Both the position numbers and the translations under genes were made by a program. A stretch of 64,000 nt of DNA, taken from assembly GCF_963576615.1 (NCBI RefSeq), contig NC_088714.1, forward strand, positions 33,512,643 to 33,576,642, written 5' to 3'. Below the pieces are notes generated by a model that saw nothing but the letters and a program-made list of their open reading frames with translations, did no database searches and was not told where the DNA came from. This document shows, piece after piece, positions 1-13,425 of the stretch. The first letter of the stretch is position 1, and every line of letters starts with the position of its first letter. This DNA is from Watersipora subatra (Eukaryota > Bryozoa > Gymnolaemata > Cheilostomatida > Watersiporidae).

Positions 1-2940
1 GTTATGCAAAGCATGTGTGACTTCTTTAGTGTAGCATGGATTGCAGACTTCAGAAACGATTTTTTTTCTTCATGTTTTTCATTTATCAAAACATTTTATG
101 ACTAGAAACTTTCTTTTCCTGTGTCCACGGTTCAACCGCCATGGTTATTGCTACTCTATGGCAACTTTTATTTAAGCATTAGGTCAATCTTTTAGACCAC
201 CCATGAGCAATATCTTCATGACAGAAATGACCTTTTAAATTGTATCAGAACAATAAGGTCAGCCCAATTTCTGTCATCTTTGTTGACATGTCGGTCCATG
301 GGTATATTTTTACTGAACTTTTAATTTTAAAGCATGAACTTTTTGTAGATCAACTTTGTGTCAAGGCCAGCAGCTGAAGGATGGATTTATCACCAAGTTG
401 CTATGAACCAGAATCTTTAGAACATTGTTAGTTAGGCAGTGAATGATTTGGGATGTGGGCATTGGCTTGCACCTAAATAAAAAAAATAATTCCTATGAGT
501 GTTTCCAAAGATGGAGTTGTCTCCACTAACTAATAGTGTTAATTTACCGCAGCTACTCGCGTTGCCTTTGAAGTGTCACTCTGTCAGTTTATCAAGCAAT
601 AGCGCCAAGTATCAACTAAAGCTCACATTCCCCAAGTATAAGCATATGGTGAGGTCGGTGACAATCTAATCTTGTTAATATAGTGATTTACAAAATACGG
701 TGTTCTCATACCAAAATTATATCTTTCAATAACCATACCCGCTCAGGCAAAATGTTACATTCAAATGATTTCTTTTTGAACACTTCAACGCTTATTTTAT
801 TCACTTGAGCAAGATCTTGAATTTTGAAAAAACTTCAGCTCTTGGAAACCTGGCTAGCACGCAGTAATCTGGCAGCAAACCTATAGTATTGTAGTCATGT
901 GTTGGTAGGCAGCAGACAGCATACCGAAAATGATGTAACCGCATAGTTATGTCAAAAAGTAGGCATCATAAGGCAGAATACGAGTAGAAAACCAGCTTCA
1001 ATGCTGTGTAATAAGCTAGCCAAAACAGTCCAATCAAACAGGCATCATTCTCTGACCTTTGGCCTTTGACAGTTCATAAGGAAACAACAGAGTGGCGGCT
1101 ACAGCAGAGGCGCCTACACATTCATCTGCTTACATGATTTTACTTCTAATTTCTGCTAAATAAACTTTTTAGATTACCATTTCAATAAAGCACACATTTA
1201 GCACCTCAATGAATCCTAACAAACTTTTTGATAGTCAAAAGGAAGACTTTGTGTTGATCATATCACTTCTACTAATATCATTGACTACCAAGTTTTCAAG
1301 ACGTGGTAGGTTGATCAGCAAGTTTGTTTCACTCGCAAGATGTAATCGGCCCAAAGCCTGCAAGTCAAGCGAGTTTTGACCCTCGCAAATTCTTACTGAA
1401 TGTTTCATGCTTGTGAAAGATGAAAACTGCGCCAATGAATGATGCAGAAGGAGATGCCAAACAAGCTATTTCATTTTAACATTTTCTACACTTTAGCCAG
1501 TCCTATTTTGAAAGTGTACTATTAAGCAAGACAGGAGTGCCGCTATGACCTCTGGCATAAAATTTCTTACTTTTTTTAACAAAGTGACTGCGTTAATCCG
1601 TACCATGCGAATGGTCGCAAGAAAACCCTTGTCACACGGTAACTCAACGTGCACACAACTCCTAATCCACATGATGAAAACATAGCTAGCAAAGCATCGG
1701 AGTTTCAGACCGAGGGTAAAAATATTTGTTTGATAGGCCCATACGTTCTTTTGTTCCTTTTAACATAACAATAAATTGAATGAATACTAATTCTAATAAC
1801 GATGTGCACTAAACTTCAACTGCTGACTAGCTAGGAATTCCAGATTGACAGCAGCGCAGTCATGTTGACGAAACAGACAGCAAGTTATACGGGTCAATAG
1901 CAAACAAACGTACTGACGGGTAATGATTGAGCTATCGATAACTTCCTAATTGCTATTATTCAATAAAACTTCCAGACTGAGCTAAAGAATATAAAGTACA
2001 TACGGCGAGTTAACTAGGTGTAGAGGCAATGTCGGTGATACGGTGTTACTGATTTCTATTATTCTATCAAACTAGATTCAATTAAAAATTTAGGAAGATA
2101 TCAAATTCTGACAATTCTTTATCAAATATTAATGAATGATGTTTTGTTAATATTCGTTGGCTAAAATATTTAATGTTGTATAGAAGAATACCAGAAAATA
2201 AATCTGGCGCCTAAAGAAATAACTTATATGCAAATTCATGTCTCTCGCGGCAATATGGGAGGTCAATTATCTTGAAATAGTTGTAGTGAGAGCTGGCAGT
2301 GATTCAACCAGTAGCAACTTTTGTTAATCTTTTACTCGCCAATAGGATTGGTGATTAGAACATTAATGCTACCGATGTAACGGATTCATTTTTAAATTTC
2401 ACTATAAACAAGTCAAACAGTACTTGGAGGCACTGATCACATGTTAACACCAGATAATGTGCTAAACACAACCGCTAAACACAACATATTTAGCTGCTGA
2501 CCAAATATTTTTATACATGTATATGGGATTCTTGAAGTCAGCGAATTGCGTCTGTACAATCGCTCGTGAAACCAGCCTACTGAGGTCAAATATTTGCACT
2601 GATCTGGGAACTTGACGCCTGACTTGAATCACATCAGATTCAAATGAACATAGCTTGCTTATATTTATGTCGATATATTCAATATTTTTTATATTTCATT
2701 TAAAGCTTAGCGGTAAGACTGACGATGCTTGAAATTTTTTTTATAAAATTTCGCTTCAATTCTAGGCGTTGTCTTCTCTCTTCACTCTGAAGTATTCAAA
2801 TTTTACATCATATGTTGACAAAAATGGTAGGCCTATGTTGGTGATACCATCAGCTGAGGTTTAACTGTTCATGAGCACTATGAATAGCGAATGGGCAGTA
2901 ATCGCGATAATGGGCCGATAGCAAAGTGTTAAAATTTTCT
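1..2940. other. Unassigned AT-rich stretch
   Basis: No gene, RNA or clear repeat recognised. The segment at about 200-365 has weak similarity to 14270-14410 (GAGCAATAT, CAATTTCT, ATATTTTTA, TTGTGTCA in the same order), perhaps an old repeat. Confidence 0.4.
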
Positions 2941-3821
2941 TAAAGGTTGACTTGCAACAAAATTCACATTACAGTTATTTAGTATCAAAAGATTCACCAT
3001 GTCTTACTCTGCTGTGTTGTAAGTGCAAAATATGTGGAAATGTGATTACAAGCTCTTAAAAGCTCAAAAACGAACAGTTAATCGCCGCCATCACGAAACC
3101 GCCATAGATTAGAATCTCTTTCCAAAACGGCTCAAATGGGACGTACTTGTACAATATAGCTTCTGTTTACACTTTCATGCAACCTTATTCGTCAAAATAT
3201 TTTCACAAATATACTTCACGCATTCAATAAAACCATGCCTATTGTTCTTACGCGTCTGTTTTATCGTCATTGTAATGCTGTCACTTTTAGCACTGATATC
3301 TTATAAATTACAGTAAAAATTCGTTTAATTTTTCAACCTTAGCTCGAAGGAGTACATATCATTGTCTGACAATCATGACGAACCTGCTGGTCACCTGTGA
3401 TAATCGAAAATCGCTGCAGAAATTATTTGCGAAGTATACACATTGGGTCACATGATCAGATTACGACTAAACGATTAGATCAAGCCAAAACAAGACTGTA
3501 AAGTAGCGAGCATCTATATTTGATACGGGGTCTTTGGTAAAACCCGATATGTTTGTCATAAACCAGTGCTACGAGAAGTTTTATATTGAGCCTTTTATTG
3601 GCCTTTCAATATACGTGAGAACATCACGTGACAAAACAATAACCAAATGGAATGACAACGTCAGAGAAATAAACAGATTCCAATCTACGGTGGTTTTTCA
3701 TTTTTGAGCTTATAATCGCATTTCCAAATATTTTGCACCTACAACACAACAGAGTAAGACATGGTGAATCTTTTGATACCAAATAACTGTAACGTGAATT
3801 TTTTTGCAAGTCAACCTTTAA
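2941..3821. mobile_element. Long-TIR MITE (GGTTGACTTGCAAC family), copy 1
   Basis: The left end TTAAAGGTTGACTTGCAAC is repeated inverted at the right (TTGCAAGTCAACCTTTAA). The inverted arms continue well inward through matching TCACCATGTCTTACTCTG sequence. Length is about 880 bp with no coding content. Full copies are at 10258-11146 and 46505-47387, and a partial one at 19602-19754. TTAA at the ends could mean a piggyBac-type target, but the family is not certain. Confidence 0.82.
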
Positions 3822-6800
3822 GATTACAGGCTTTATTACGTTGAGTCAACAATTTGATGAAAATTTTTCTATTACTCAGCAACACAAACTCCAGTGAGCA
3901 ACGGACTTTGCTAATTTTTCTAACAGGAAAAACAAAAAAATCACAAGTAGTAACAAAACTGGTTGCTGATTTAACTTTGCTTTACGAGTTAGACTGTTTA
4001 TTTTAAACCAAAAAATATGTGACAGACTCATCTCTCCAACTTGTACATGTATATTAAAAATGGTAAAACTCATGTTATTGAGTTAGCAGTGTTCTCACCA
4101 TTATTCAGAAAACAACGTTCAGCAATTGCGAAAGTTCAAGCCAGGTTAGAATGACAAAGACAAAAGCATGAAGGCGGCAACACTGTTCTTTCCTATCCAC
4201 CTTATAAATAAAATAGAACTCTCTAAGTCCCCCTAGCCAAAGTGTCACAAATCACCTGATAGTCGGCCTATCAAACACCCAAACGTACGTATCCAATCAA
4301 TATGCACAACAGACCTTAAGTTGTCGAGGTGTGAAAATGTGAGGCTAAGATTCACTAGTTGAGTGTCCCAGTGGAACCCGAGTTGAAATGGACTCAACAG
4401 ACTGGAGAAGTTGATGGGCCATACGGATGACTACAACGTATGTTACCCGCACTCACCCTAGTCTATTATTCATGGCTCTCCTGCATCCTCTCGCTATATT
4501 AATAGTTCATAACCACTCGCCTGCAGTGGCTAATTAGGGCTGTAAAATATCTTGTCTCTCATCCCACGGCTTACAGCTCAGTGAGAGCAGTATACACACA
4601 TGTAATGAAGTGCTCACCGATGGCACAAGCCCAACCAGAGCTAGCCAGCCATTATAGGAGTGTCGATTAAAATGTGACGCCTGACATTGTTTCCCGGTGT
4701 TTCATTTGTAAAAATACACACAAATTTAGCGATTCGTTCGCTGGTAAACATAAAAGCCTTTGGAAAACATCGATGGATAAGATCTTTTTGGCTTTTGTGA
4801 AATACTTTCTATACGAATATTTCATGATAACTCTATACTTGTTAGGTGCATATAGCATAAATGCTACACGTACCTGCCATGATAGCTAGAGATCAAAACA
4901 TTCACAAAGTCGAAGCCAAATCTGAAAAGTAAAATCATAGAGAAAAAGGGCCATACGATCAGGTAATAAAACGCAAACCATAACAGAAATTTTATCAGCA
5001 AAGAAATGGACATCGTACAAGGATAAATCAACAGTCAGTGCAATTTAGTTTTGAAAGTTTGAGTTTAGAATACTGTCTATAAAAATTGGATTTGAAATAT
5101 TGATCCAAAACACTGCAGACAGGTTTGCCCAAACAATTTAGATTACAAAATGTTTTGGTAAATGACAAAGCTCAAAAATAAAAGACCAAAATGAAAGAAA
5201 ACATTTCAAAATCCTGTTCAGCATCAGCACAGATCTAAATTCAATAAGATCTAAGATTCATCAATATCTAAAAAAAGATATTGCGGTGGATTCACGGAAA
5301 ATAGGTCAATTTTGCAGATAGCCAAGGTCAAATCGACAAATATCACTATATTACATGTTGGCCAAATTGATCCTTCAGCAAACCAACCCAATTTTTGGGA
5401 TAAACAGTTAAATGGGTGGGAAATAGCTTCACGCAGAACTGTTGACTCACAAGTAAACTAGTGAAAGAAATTGAATGATGGTACATATGGAACCAAATTG
5501 CTATGATTTACTAGCTACAAAATGGCGTAGCGATAAAAAGAGATACAAATAGCGTAAATTAACACCCTTGACACTATTTCGCCACCAGCAACGGCGCAAT
5601 AGTCATTCAGTATCTGCGCCAGCTGCTAGCAGGTACTTGAAGCGCTAATGTCATAATCAACGATATAGAGGAAGCTCAACATCTACAAGTTACCACTTTA
5701 TCTCATTTGCATAATAACGGCCAATCAGAGAGCACTTGAATGGACACCGCAGATGAAGCTCTAGTTTCCAAATCTGGTGGTTGAAAGCTAGTTGCATAAC
5801 AGTCCATATTTACTCACTGTTGTTAGTGATAATCACTGCTTGGTGTCACTCACTTTCTAAACTTATCAACTGTTATTTGAAGCTGACAATTACAATCTGG
5901 TAATTTCACCGACTCCTTGGCGTCACTTGATTTCTCAACTTGCCAAGTGTTGTCTGACAACGCTACTCACTTTCTTAGCTTGTCAACTGTTGCCTTGGGG
6001 GTGACACTTACCCTCTAACTTGACACATGTCTGATTAAGACACCACCTGTCAGTGTCACAGTTTATTTGAGAATGTCAATCGATGTATGACATCGTCACT
6101 AGCTATATAACAAGGCCTTACTTTATGAGAAAGACACTAGTTGACAGAGTATAGGTAAAGCCCTCGCTCTAGTAAAAAGTAATCTTATATACGATGTAAA
6201 GATTTTAGATGTGGCTTGGCAAGGAAATATCATAAAAGTTATGAAGAATCTTTCATTGCTGATATTGGTTTTATACTGACCGAAGGTAATAAAAACATAA
6301 ACACGCAGTCAGAACAACAAGATAAACAAAAGAGAAGTAATAATTAGTTACCTGCGTGTAGTGGAGAGAACAAGAGAGCGATATATCCCTGGTTTCAAAC
6401 TTCCCTGCAACAGACTAGGCAGAATGCTCTCAAATATCTCAGAGAGAGCAAGTATATGACATTTTTTCAAACTTGAGCGATGTGTCAAACGATAGCTAAT
6501 AATACGACTGGGAACACATATGGATAGAAAGAAAAGTGACAGGCGAGTCGCTAATGCTGATCCAGCAGCTACCGCTGAACTGCGAGCGTGTCTATGCGTA
6601 TGTTCGTCCAATTATTCCACAGCTTTCAATGATAATGAAGCTAAAAATTACTCTCGATCTCGTGCTCCCTCAGGATATCAAGTCAATGTGGCAGCAAAAG
6701 AATGACAGCGTGACTTGACAAGAACAAAGCGCTGGAGTTGATGAAGAAGTCTATGCAGCTAGACGCAACTGGTGTGTGAGACCAGAGTGATAGGCAAGCG

Positions 6801-7760
6801 TTTGAACACAGAGTAAGGAGTAGCAATGTCCTGTATTGATTTGTGTCAATGGTAAAGGCGGCTAAGCGGGCAAGCAACTGCCAGCGCACATGGCCTTAGA
6901 TGCGCATAACTAAGTAAGATATACATTGATATGCCTAAAAAATGCTGCCTCAGTCTTTATGTAATGTATTTTGCCTAGAGCGTATAATAATTTGGGTTAT
7001 TGCTATTCGATGGCCTACCAGCCTAGCACGAGATGGCGAAAGTGGCAGATGAAGCGATTATGTAGGGATTTAGGAAGAAAGCTGTGTGTATGCATGAGGA
7101 TCAATAATACAGTCATACAGAAAACACTTCAAATGTGATAATTGCAGTGAAAAGCCAAGGGAAAAAGCCTCTTTAGAAACAGTTCGGTAGAGAAATTCAG
7201 AGAATAACTCATTGTTAGGAAAGCTGATCACTATGCTATGTATTAAAAGCCAGTCATTTTCCGATATGATCGCGTGATGACAAACAAGTGGCGGATACTT
7301 ACGCCTGCCGGCTTACCAGGATCAAACATAACTTGATAATTAAAATTATAGGTAAACGAAGGGATGAACTCCCATTTCAGTGATTGTCTCATTGACTAGT
7401 ACTCCGCCCAATACTAGTGTAGACAGTTAAATTTTTTCAGCAACAGAGTGAACTGTGATTAGCATTACCGTAGCTGATACACAAATCTCTCTTGCAGTCC
7501 GGCGTTTTGAGAATGACCGTCTTATGGTTTAGGCTTTACACAAGTACTTACGAATGATACAGCTATGATTTCACTGCAAGTGTCACCAAAGATTGCGATT
7601 GAGGTTATTTTTGGTCTGAAGCATACTTCAAAGATCACAAGCACTTGCGCTTGAGAGAAGACGACTCTAATGCCACATAACATTACAAATATAATAATTA
7701 CAAATATATAATGCGATGTATATTAATAGTTAACTGACAGTAAAATTTGTATTGCATTAA
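3822..7760. other. Unassigned stretch apart from the degenerate repeat at 5.8-6.1 kb
   Basis: Short overlapping ORFs on both strands near 4.7 and 6.5 kb have no recognisable domain. No RNA gene seen. Confidence 0.4.
5815..6110. repeat. Degenerate tandem repeat of about 50 bp
   Basis: Diverged units around GTGTCACTCACTTTCTAAAC, TTATCAACTGTT and then GACAA-like sequence recur about five times, with TTGGCGTCACTTGATTTCTC and CTCACTTTCTTAGCTTGTCA as further versions. A related stretch lies near 9925-9990. An old, decayed array. Confidence 0.5.
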
Positions 7761-8231
7761 AAATGAACTTATACAAAAATTTAGTAGATTTTACCAGAAA
7801 GTATTGGTATTTTTTTATTAGTTGCGATTGTTTTTGGTTTGCGATGATCTGACTGCCGCGATGTTTTAAGATTAAAATCGACAAAACTTGACAGCAGTGA
7901 AACTCTCAGGAAAAAAATATGCGTCGAAGTGATATCACTAGTTTCGCGACTGCCAGTGTCTCGTGTTATCGATATCGATTATTGCATTCAAGTTGCAGCG
8001 TTATACCTCTCTATTTTGTTAGTCTCTTTTACCAAAGTGCAACTATAGATGTCATAACGACACTTTCGCTTGAACTTGAGAGTTTTAACCACGATAGTTT
8101 TATTGATTTTAATCTTGAAACATCCTGTCAGTCAGAACACCTCAAACATCAAAAAACAATCACTAATGATAGAAAAATTTTGATACTTTCTAATAAAACC
8201 AACTAAAATTTTGTGCAAGTTGATCTTTAAC
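7761..8231. mobile_element. Core MITE family, copy joined to the 58-bp satellite
   Basis: An imperfect palindrome with ends AATGAACTTATACAAAAATT and TTTTGTGCAAGTTGATCTTT. Inner blocks are TTAAAATCGACAAAACTTGA on the left and its diverged inverse on the right. Full relatives are at 11479-11944, 21168-21623 and 25966-26419. Its right terminal 20-odd bases recur in every unit of the following array. Confidence 0.72.
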
Positions 8232-9150
8232 AGTGGCAGATAACATTACGGATTGGGGTTTGAACATTTGGTGTAAGTTGATCTTTAACAGTGGCAGATA
8301 ACATTACGGATTGGGGTTTGAACATTTGGTGTAAGTTGATCTTTAACAGTGGCAGATAACATTACGGATTGGGGTTTGAACATTTGGTGTAAGTTGATCT
8401 TTAACAGTGGCAGATAACATTACGGATTGGGGTTTGAACATTTGGTGTAAGTTGATCTTTAACAGTGGCAGATAACATTACGGATTGGGGTTTGAAAATT
8501 TGGTGTAAGTTGATCTTTAACAGTGGCAAATAACATTACGGATTGGGGTTTGAACATTTGGTGCAAGTTGATCTTTAACAGTGGCAGATAACATTACGGA
8601 TTGGGGTTTGAACATTTGGTGTAAGTTGATCTTTAACAGTGGCAGATAACATTACGGATTGGGGTTTGAACATTTTGTGTAAGTTGATCTTTAACAGTGG
8701 CAAATAACATTACGGATTGGGGTTTGAACATTTGGTGTAAGTTGATCTTTAACAGTGGCAGATAACATTACGGATTGGGGTTTGAACATTTGGTGTAAGT
8801 TGATCTTTAACAGTGGCAGATAACATTACGGATTGGGGTTTGAACATTTGGTGTAAGTTGATCTTTAACAGTGGCAGATAACATTACGGATTGGGGTTTG
8901 AACATTTGGTGTAAGTTGATCTTTAACAGTGGCAGATAACATTACGGATTGGGGTTTGAAAATTTGGTGTAAGTTGATCTTTAACAGTGGCAAATAACAT
9001 TACGGATTGGGGTTTGAACATTTGGTGCAAGTTGATCTTTAACAGTGGCAGATAACATTACGGATTGGGGTTTGAACATTTTGTGTAAGTTGATCTTTAA
9101 CAGTGGCAAATAACATTACGGATTGGGGTTTGAACATTTGGTGTAAGTTC
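8207..9150. repeat. 58-bp tandem repeat, about 16 copies
   Basis: The unit runs from GTAAGTTGATCTTTAACAGT through GGCAGATAACATTACGGATT to GGGGTTTGAACATTTGGT. Copies are nearly identical. Variant units (GAAAATTTGG, GGCAAATAAC, GTGCAAG) recur 464 bp apart (8 units), so a block of units has itself been duplicated. The first 20-odd bases equal the end of the neighbouring MITE. No coding content. Confidence 0.95.
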
Positions 9151-10257
9151 AACCAAATATAAAGTTTTATCAATATTTTCAAGTCATGAAAATGGATAGA
9201 AAGATTCGTGATCTTGGCATCGCTATATAATTGTACTAAAATCGCTCATTCTTTGAAGTAAGTGATCTATATCTTGTCTACTCAAAATCCATATTCATGA
9301 AAGTAGAGCAGGCGTTGATAGGTTTTCAACAGATAACCTCTGAGAACAGCTATTTTCTACAGATAATTTGAAAGTTTCCTATTGTATGAAATAAGTTTTT
9401 TGCTAGCGCACTCAACAAGGTATATGCACATGCTGATTGGTGCAAGCCTATAACCAACCCTGAATGTTAATGCGGCACATATAAATAGGGGGCATATTTT
9501 TTTGGTATTTGTTGAACCTGCTTTGACCTTGCGTTATAAGCATCCGCCATGTTGGGCAACCAAAAACATGTAGCGTGGAGACTAGATGGCAACCCATAGC
9601 AAGTGCACTATTAGAATGGTGACCAACAGATCTGCGTTTGTCTTGCATTCACACATTGGCTAATTGTTGGCATTGACATCATATATCTTCTTGTATGTCC
9701 AGGTTTGTCAAAAAATGACCTTATGTTAAAGCTTCGAGCTCGTATTGCAAGTTTTTCATCTACAAAACTGGTTTTTTGTTCTTCTAACATCAAGCTCATG
9801 GCTGAAAAAATGGAATATGATTATTATATTGGTAGAACTTGACGTAATTTTAAAATACTGTAAATTAAACATACTTTACTGTGAACTAGACGCGCATTAC
9901 AAGTCTCTTCTATTATCTATCATGCACTGACTTTTCAGGTCATTTAGTTTCTCAACATATCAAGCATTGTCTGATGTCACCTACTGTATGGGAAGGTCAC
10001 TTACCATCTTCCTCGCTGCTTCCACCTCTGAACCTTGCATCGCTAAGCCTACAATCTATGGTACAATTGCCAAGGTACAGCAACGACAAAAGCTCTCTTT
10101 TATTGACTACCATTATTTAATTAGGGTTGTATATAAAATATGGTTTGTCCCATAGTACTATGTAATGTAATTGTTTAATGCTTTGTGTAACTATAAATGT
10201 AGAAGAGATTAAATGAATCACGGTAAATTCTTAAAATAGTTTTGGCTTCAATGTACC

Positions 10258-11146
10258 TTAAAGGTTGACATGCAACAAAATTCACATTACAGTTATTTGG
10301 TATCAAATGATTCACCATGTCTTACTCTGTTGTGTTGTAAGTGCAAAATATGTGGAAATGTGATTACAAGCTCTTAGAAGCCCAAAAACGAAAAGCCACC
10401 ATACATTGGAATCAGTTTCTTTTTCTGACGTTGTCATTACATTTGGTTATTGTTTTGTCACGTGATGTCCTCACGTAAATTGGAAGGCCAATAAAAGGCT
10501 CAATATAAAACTTCTTGTAGCACTAGTTTATGACAAACACTTCGGGTTTTACCGAAGACCCCGTATCAAATATAGATGCTTGCTACTTTACAGTTTTGTT
10601 TCGGCTTGATCTTATCGTCTAGTCGTAATCTGATCATGTGACCCAATACTTCGCAAATAATTTCTGCAGCACTTTTCGATTATCACAGGTGACCAACAGG
10701 CTCGTCATGATTATCAAACAATGAAATAAATGCACTCCTTCGAGCTAAGGTTAAAAAACTAAACAAATTTTTACAGTAAGTTATAAGATATCAGTGCTAA
10801 AAGTGACAGCATTACAATGACGATAGAATAGATGCGTAAGAACAATAGACATGGTTTTATTGAATGCGTTAAGTATATTTGTGAAAATATTTTGACGAAT
10901 GAGGTTGCATGAAAATGTAAACAGAAACCATCTTGTACAACTACGTCCCATTTGAGCCATTTTGGAAAGAGAATTCAAACTCCGGCGGTCTCGTGTGGCT
11001 GCGATTAACTGTTCGTTTTTTAGCTTTTAAGAGCTTGTAATCACATTCCCACATATTTTGCACCTTCAACACAACAGAGTAAGACATGGTGAATACCTTG
11101 ATACCAAATAACTGTCATGTGAATTTTGTTGCAAGTCAACCCTTTA
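10258..11146. mobile_element. Long-TIR MITE (GGTTGACTTGCAAC family), copy 2
   Basis: Ends CTTAAAGGTTGACATGCAAC and GCAAGTCAACCCTTTAA, with the same interior order as copy 1 (TTCACCATGTCTTACTCTG arms and a GCACTTTTCGATTATCACAG centre). GTAC lies close outside both ends and may be part of the target duplication. Confidence 0.83.
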
Positions 11147-11428
11147 ACGTACAAACAGATCTCAGAACTAACTAACATTGTACGTGGAAGTTTGGTTGCA
11201 CATTTTATTTTATTTAGCACACGAAATGAGACGGAATCCAAGTGCTTAATTTATTCACTTAATAAAAATAGCCATCATGTTTGTGTTTTACTATGCATGG
11301 TAGTCAAACAGGGGTTGTATGTTTTATTGTTTAGTATAAACAAGCATTATCTGTTTTGTTACTGTAAACGCATAATAGCTGTATGATATATAAAGTGGTC
11401 ATTAAAGTTCACGATGCTTTTTCAGATT

Positions 11429-11470
11429 GCCTTTTCGCCTCAATTCTTTATTGAATTCAGGCGAAAAGGC
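11429..11470. other. 42-base near-perfect hairpin
   Basis: Two 18-base arms, GCCTTTTCGCCTCAATTC and GAATTCAGGCGAAAAGGC, pair with one mismatch around a 6-base TTTATT loop. It lies just left of a core MITE copy. Its function is unknown; it may be the end of a foldback element. Confidence 0.7.
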
Positions 11471-11478
11471 CTGAGTAG

Positions 11479-11944
11479 TTACACAAAGTTCTAGTATATT
11501 TTATCCAAAAATATCGGTATTTTTTTATCTTTTACAATTGCTTTTGATGTTTGAAGTGATCTGACTGCCAGGATGTTTCAGGATTAAAATTGACAAAACT
11601 TGATCGCCGTTAAAACGATCAGAAGAAAAATACATGCCAAAATGATGTCACTAGAGGCACGCCGGCTTGTCTTTCCCATTATTGATATTGGCTATTATGT
11701 TAAAGTTGCAGCGTTACATGTCTTTATTCTGTTGGTCTCTTTGACGAAGTGCAACTATAGACGTCGTAATTGAACATTCGCTTGAATTTGAGCGTTTTAA
11801 CGGCGATCAAGTTTTGTCAATTTTAATTTTGAAACGTCCTGGCAACCCGATCACCTCAAACATCCAAAACAGTCGCGAATGATTGAAAAATATCGATACT
11901 TTATGACAAGATCTACTAGAATTTTGTTTAAGTTCACCTTTAAA
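11479..11944. mobile_element. Core MITE family, copy 2
   Basis: Begins ACACAAAGTTCTAGTATATT and ends TTGTTTAAGTTCACCTTTAA. The inner palindromic arms contain AAAATTGACAAAACTTGATC on the left and GATCAAGTTTTGTCAATTTT on the right, a clear inverted pair. Confidence 0.75.
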
Positions 11945-13423
11945 GATAAATGAACTATTTCCTGCCCTTCTAGATGACTAGATACTATAGAGACTGCCAG
12001 TTGAGGTTGTAAAAACGGATGATTCATCAAACATATTATGCACAGATTTCATCAATATATGGCAGCTTTCATACATTTAATATGTTAGCTCTTGTCTAGT
12101 AAAGCCTATCATAGTAAATGTCTTGTTAAGAATTTGTGTTACAAACTTAGCCTACAGATTGCCTCGCATTAATCAAAGCCGTTATCATCGCTGTTGCCTA
12201 TTGGTTTTATTCTTGACCCATGAAAGAAAGGTCAATGCTAACAATGAAGACTTAACAAAACGAAAATAACAGGTTTTATTTTAAATAGCATAAGCTTGCA
12301 TCTAAGGGATTATTGCAGCCTAGAACTAAAAAACACAAACTATACGCTACCAAATCTGTGAGAGTTGTGCTGGTTTATTAGCCAATTATGGATGCTTTTA
12401 AACTCTCTCCACGTAGGGGTAACGTACACGTACAGAGTACACGTGTGGTGCTCAGATCCCAATAGCATACCCCTTTCAGTTGTAGAAGATATACAGTAGT
12501 TTGTGCTTTAATTTGGTATTCAATGGTAGCGTACCAAGTCCTGTGAGCCCACTGCATTGACAAGGGATAAGTCCTTGAGTGTCAGAGTACCATTAAAAGT
12601 TGTGACCTGTTTTAATAGTTTAAAGTTGGTCTGCTACAATAACTAAATGATCGCAGCATAACAAATACGTCCTAATTAGATTAATTATTATTGGCACATA
12701 ACTGAAAATGGTATGTAGAGGACAACTCCAAGTGTATGGCTATGGGAAGTACTAATGTAATGCTTATTGCTTACATCATCCAACAAGGTTACAGATGTTT
12801 TATGATATTTTATCATTGTTACTACTCGGGTAGGAATTTAAAAGCGCCCTATATTGAAATCAGTAGATGGGAAGGGGGTGAAAATCAACACGCTAGAAGT
12901 GGTACCGTACGATGGCCAAATGAGTATTGGAACAGCTCCAAGACAACTTTTTCTCATCAAAACACCTATGGCATAGACTTTAAAATAACGACATTAAAAT
13001 ATGTTGACCTTACGTCAAAAGTGCCCACCTGCTGACGCAATAAGGCAGCGTTTCGTATGCGTAATCATATGATGAAATCATTAGAGATTTCAATATTGTG
13101 CCACAATGAGTAAAAAATATGGACATTTTTAGCCTGCAGTGCATGACCAAAAGCTGATCGATCTTGATAAAACGAAAAGTTACGTATATTGTCTATTAAT
13201 CAACTGCATTTCATAAGCTGGAAATTTTAAAATCAAATCCATGACGTCTCATCTTATAGACTGATGAGCAGCAAAGCAATAATTGTAGCAGCCCATATTG
13301 AGTACTTCAGAAATTGCACAATTTTATTTTGCTCCTTTACTGTTTTAGTTTTATTGTAACATTTTATCGCTGGACAAACGCTTTCGCACGTACACAAATC
13401 GTCCACCATATTTATTGCTTTAG
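11945..13423. other. Unassigned stretch
   Basis: No recognisable gene. A 99-codon + reading at 12736-13035 has no domain and no splice context that I trust. CACGTGT-type palindromes lie near 12440 (GTACACGTGTGG), without further support. Confidence 0.35.
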
Positions 13424-13425
13424 TA

